Origin: Hepsetus odoe
Taxonomy: Eukaryota; Chordata; Actinopteri; Characiformes; Hepsetidae
Direction: 5' to 3'
Length of the DNA: 64,000 nt
NCBI GenBank assembly: GCA_017165825.1
Contig: CM029370.1
Coordinates: forward strand, 12,153,951 to 12,217,950
Positions 61,801 to 64,000 of the stretch are shown piece by piece (positions within the stretch are counted from its first letter, which is position 1; each line of letters opens with the position of its first letter). The notes beneath the pieces are model-generated. The model worked only from the letters and a program-made list of their open reading frames with translations, did no database searches and had not been told where the DNA came from. The translations under genes were made by a program, and so were the position numbers.

Positions 61801-63927
61801 TACAAGGAACACCTTGTTTTCCTTGTGTTGTGTCTGATGTTGTCTTATGTGTAGCACTAAGGTCCTGGAGGAACATTATTTAGTTTCACTATGTACTGTG
61901 TATATGGCTGAAATGACAATAAAAACCTAATTGACCTCCACAAGACCTGGCATATTAGAGATGCTCTGACCCGGTCATCTAGCCATCAGTTTGGATCTGG
62001 CCAAAGTCACTCAGATTTTTATGCTTGCCCATTTTTCTTGCTTTCAACTCATATATTCAAGAACTGACCACTTGCTGCCTAATTTAGCAGCTGCACACAC
62101 GTGGTTGATAAGCAGTTTGTAATGCCACAATGTAATTTTTCTTTGGCGAATATAACAAATCTTACGTTTGTTTTGATGTTAAAAGCAGTCACCCCAGTAG
62201 GAAAATTAATAAATTCATCATTAAGATAAATTCTGTGGCAGTAACATATGTCCTTCCCCATAGCTGCTTACATCTAGATCAGTTCATTTTCATATTTTTC
62301 TTTCTGATTTGAACATGTTAAAAGAACTTGTGATCTTCTATGCTGTTCCAGGTTACTTATTATTGGTAAGCTCATTAAAACCATCTTTGTAGTTGATTTT
62401 GACAAATGTGCTTTTAGTCCAGTCTCACCTCATTGATCATAAGAGTATTTATTCAATTAAACATTGGATAGCTCACCTAAATAAAAGAACTCTCTCATTC
62501 ACTTACTCTGCTCAGAACAAAGCATTGGACTGTATGCTGATAGTGGTCAGAGGGGAAGCCCTGCAACCTGAATGCTTGGGTTCTTCACAGAAGATTGTTC
62601 AGCAGCTGTGGAATCGGATGTGTGCTAGCCAGGTAGGAGAGAGAAAAGCGCTAGGCTGGGCTTGCTGACATTACAATTTATTACAGCTTGTTTTGTGTTT
62701 ATTGTTTTATTATAGCTCTTTTAACAGTAACTCCTTTGAACTGAACAAACCAGCCAGAATTGAATTATTCACTGTAACTACTATTGTACATAATAGATAC
62801 TAAATAATAGAACAATGTTCCAGGCTGAATCTCGCAGAATGGCGGTCTACTGTTCTGAATTCAGATGAAATGTGCTGTTTCTATGGGATTCCAATCAGGG
62901 GTAAATAAGCCTGAGGAACAGGATTCTAACTGAGGTTAAATGTGCTTGAGTGATGGTAAGAAATGCCAAGCAGAAAATGCCAAGCTCCGCTGAGTTTAGA
63001 ATAATGCTCAAAATCATCACAAAGAATCAATCTGCAAACAGTTCAACGTCATAAGGTCAATCCACGAAGTATTACATTTACATTTATGGCATCTAGCAGA
63101 CGCTCTTATCCAGAGCGACTTCCATATCCTAATTACAGGGACAGTCCCCCTGGAGCAACTCAGGGTTAAGGGTCTTGCTCAGGGACCCAGTGGTGGTAGT
63201 GCTTGAGGTGGGATTTGAACCTGGGACCTCTTGAGCCATTGGTCCATAGGCAAGTACCCTACCACTAGACCACCAACCCTTTCAGCTTAGTCAGTTAGTT
63301 GGAAAAAAGGCCAACCTAATGATAACTCTGTGGTCAGAACCATTTGCCCTGCAGTGGGAAAAAGGCCATTGTTAAATGACTTATGCTAGATTTCTGCCTC
63401 ATGTTGGCACAGGTTTTATATAAGAGGAAAAAAAATGTGGAATCTAAAGTAGCTGAATAATAAGCATAAAGTCTGAAAGATTAACTAAAGTGTGTTGAAT
63501 TTTTATCAATAGCATTTATCAATTGATTTGACTGTATTTACAAAGGTTTACAGAACTTGTTTAGCTTACAGAACTGGGTTTTTCAGTCCTCAACATTTAA
63601 CTTGAGGGAGTTAAAGCTGTTGTCTTTCTGTTTGTATAGGTTCAGGTCCATCCCCCTCTTCAGTGCACCTTGAAGCTGCTCCTGTCAATTTCAGCAAATT
63701 TGATTAAACATCTAGAACCTCATGCCATAATTCTGGTAACAAGCATTCTCTCGTCATTTCCTTCGGGGCTCTTTTCACCGGAGCTATTTAATGACATTGT
63801 TTTATTTTTATAGGTGTTTTCATGTCTCAGTGGTCTGGAAGTACAGAAGTGCGCTGATGACTTGGTCCTTGCTGTTTTGGAGCTTTTATCTTCTATGGGA
63901 AAAGTGTTCGTTCCCTCTGATATTCAG
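46321..63927 (+). CDS. firrm: FIRRM (C1orf112), partial: C-terminus beyond window
   Basis: Partner of the AAA+ ATPase FIGNL1; the pair clears RAD51 from DNA in recombination and replication. Coding exons: 46321-46410, 46566-46602, 46703-46791, 46912-47016, 47321-47461, 48273-48435, 50643-50727, 50829-50967, 51509-51598, 51681-51745, 52048-52196, 54344-54473, 56135-56321, 56901-56983, 57478-57529, 58476-58565, 60370-60555, 62516-62632, 63640-63735 and 63814-63927. That is 736 residues of about 850. All phases close. Conserved blocks in order include GLSSQNAELHAFLRNILR, LFKEAYSLQK, VIHSLLDICSIIS, HANTWKFIIKQS, LCRFFAN-like MCRFFANTLVHY, KFPPSLAAP, ALPQCLLLVEVLGKLL, HQHICVHLCG, DVWCFLARYGTAELC and SMGKVFVPSDIQ. 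It is all alpha-helical without a catalytic motif. The ATG at 46321 fits the human MSQ start. The first coding intron is AT-AC. Confidence 0.96.
46411..46565 (+). other. U12-type AT-AC intron in FIRRM
   Basis: 155-bp intron beginning ATATCCTTT exactly after codon 30 and ending GCAC. It has a branch site TCCTTGAC at 46549-46556 (branch A 46555, 10 nt before the end). No GT-AG alternative restores the conserved reading LA-SMHDTVSWEEHI. Joining at these points keeps phase 0. Removal needs the minor spliceosome. Confidence 0.88.
47568..48238. mobile_element. Tc1-related fragments in FIRRM intron
   Basis: 47568-47660 resembles a Tc1 end ('gggaagaacaagtattgg'). 47985-48238 resembles the right end of another Tc1-like family ('tttatggggtattga', 'aaggctgtaacataccaaaatgtgg', 'gtgaatactttctggatgc'). 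No coding frames. Confidence 0.6.
48747..48998 (+). repeat. tRNA-derived SINE, family A, full length
   Basis: Head, B-box GGTTCGAACCCC and (ATGG)n tail as at 15957, flanked by a 12-bp duplication ATGTTGCATTGT at 48735-48746 and 48999-49010. Lies in the FIRRM intron between coding exons 6 and 7. Confidence 0.93.
49300..50300 (-). mobile_element. Tc1-like transposon, internally deleted
   Basis: Ends are imperfect inverted repeats (CAGCCGTGACTAAAATC and the complement of GGCCATGGCTG) with TA flanks. A transposase helix-turn-helix remnant is at 49847-50032 on the minus strand. FIRRM intron. Confidence 0.8.
50325..50532 (+). repeat. SINE family C, full length
   Basis: tRNA-like head GGTGGTCTAGGGGTAGGATAC, B-box GGTTTGAATCC, then 'ctccagggggactgtccctg' and the L2-type tail hairpin 'ggataagagcgtctgctaaatg' ending in TGTAAATGTA. 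Confidence 0.9.
51450..51495. repeat. Poly-C, poly-T and (TTTA)n run before a FIRRM exon
   Basis: (C)14 then (T)6 and (ATTT)n immediately upstream of the acceptor at 51507-51508. It forms the extended pyrimidine region of that 3' splice site. Confidence 0.9.
52197..54343. other. FIRRM intron, nothing recognised
   Basis: A 2.1-kb AT-rich intron between coding exons 11 and 12. Open frames in it are short and lack support; no clear transposon. Confidence 0.5.
54915..55865 (+). mobile_element. Tc1-like transposon relic
   Basis: Starts near 'ctgtgatcaaaattagagaac'. The transposase can be followed in broken frames on the plus strand: 'ggatttccaagtctgtgatttc' (helix-turn-helix part) to 'gaatggaccaagatcaaaccacagc' (C-terminal part). 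Many stops. FIRRM intron. Confidence 0.75.
55866..55894. repeat. (TA)n microsatellite
   Basis: About 28 bp of alternating TA at the right end of the Tc1 relic. Confidence 0.95.
58450..58471. repeat. (TG)n tract at FIRRM 3' splice site
   Basis: About eleven TG units end 4 nt before the acceptor TTTAG at 58471-58475 of coding exon 16. They replace the usual pyrimidine tract. Confidence 0.93.
58605..58680 (+). repeat. SINE family B head fragment
   Basis: 'ggggcagtggtgacctagtggttgg' and 'ggttgtgggtttgaatc'. Only the tRNA-like part remains. Confidence 0.7.
58852..59066 (+). repeat. SINE family C, full length, well preserved
   Basis: A-box-like TAGTCTAGTGGTAGGG, B-box GGTTCGAATCC, body 'caagacccttaacccgg', tail hairpin 'gctctggataagagc' and (TGTAA) repeats. 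Good reference copy for the family. Confidence 0.92.
59352..60163 (-). mobile_element. Tc1-like transposon, internally deleted
   Basis: Ends carry the inverted motif ACAATTATTAGGCAA (59361) and its complement TTGCCTAATAATTGT (60137). The minus-strand frame 59491-59679 encodes a transposase C-terminal piece (VWEAVVAAAQKV, MNGRIMAVFEKING). FIRRM intron. Confidence 0.82.
61430..62090 (-). mobile_element. Tc1-like relic, family 2, interrupted
   Basis: Same family as 42085: 'agatctctgaagatgtgctgtggaatctg', 'gagatgctctgacccggtcatc', 'cttgcccatttttc'. A 3' end of a non-LTR element ('atggctgaaatgacaataaaaac') is inserted at about 61805-61940. Confidence 0.72.
63072..63283 (-). repeat. SINE family C, reverse
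   Basis: Starts with TACATTTACATTTATGGCAT, then tail hairpin complement, body and the complement of the tRNA-like head ending 'ctaccactagaccacc'. FIRRM intron. Confidence 0.9.
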
Positions 63928-64000
63928 GTAACCTTCATTTTGTAGTATGCGTCTTTGTTGCGTTCTCTCTTCACGATGTGAAATTTGTTAACCAGCATCA

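Overview
The window is nuclear DNA from a ray-finned (teleost) fish. The genes have short exons, GT-AG introns and vertebrate-specific protein families. The intergenic DNA is AT-rich and crowded with fish-type repeats: many Tc1-like transposons, tRNA-derived SINEs, an RTE-type LINE and a hAT element. The repeat mix would suit an otophysan (catfish/characin-like) fish, but that is inference. No CRISPR array, bacterial operon or viral genome was seen.

Layout. (1) 6-10 kb, minus strand: a compact selectin-like gene with a C-type lectin domain, a shortened EGF module, one CCP/sushi repeat, a transmembrane exon and a possible basic tail. (2) 11.7-14.8 kb: an almost complete RTE-type LINE flanked by an 18-bp target-site duplication. 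(3) 20.3-23.9 kb, minus strand: a complete E-selectin-like gene with signal peptide, lectin, EGF, five CCP repeats, transmembrane segment and an E-selectin-like tail. (4) 24-31 kb: mainly decayed DNA transposons and unassigned sequence. (5) 31.7-36.5 kb, plus strand: PHPT1, the protein-histidine phosphatase, three exons with a repeat-filled first intron. (6) 44.6-63.9 kb, plus strand: FIRRM (C1orf112), with a candidate promoter and twenty coding exons before the gene runs off the right edge.

Selectins next to FIRRM match the human 1q24 arrangement (SELP-SELL-SELE-METTL18-FIRRM), so the block is ancestral. PHPT1 lies elsewhere in human (9q34), and METTL18 was not found here. The selectins mediate leukocyte rolling on endothelium. 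PHPT1 is a cytosolic phosphatase. FIRRM works with the ATPase FIGNL1 in removing RAD51 during recombination. The neighbours share ancestry of position rather than a pathway.

Most notable observations: a minor-class (U12) AT-AC intron at FIRRM codon 30/31; a selectin paralogue whose EGF module is cut short at an in-frame splice donor; a (TG)n tract forming the 3' splice-site region of a FIRRM exon; and several datable insertions with clear target-site duplications. I found no convincing undescribed biological system. All gene models were spliced by hand from the sequence and by family resemblance, without database searches.
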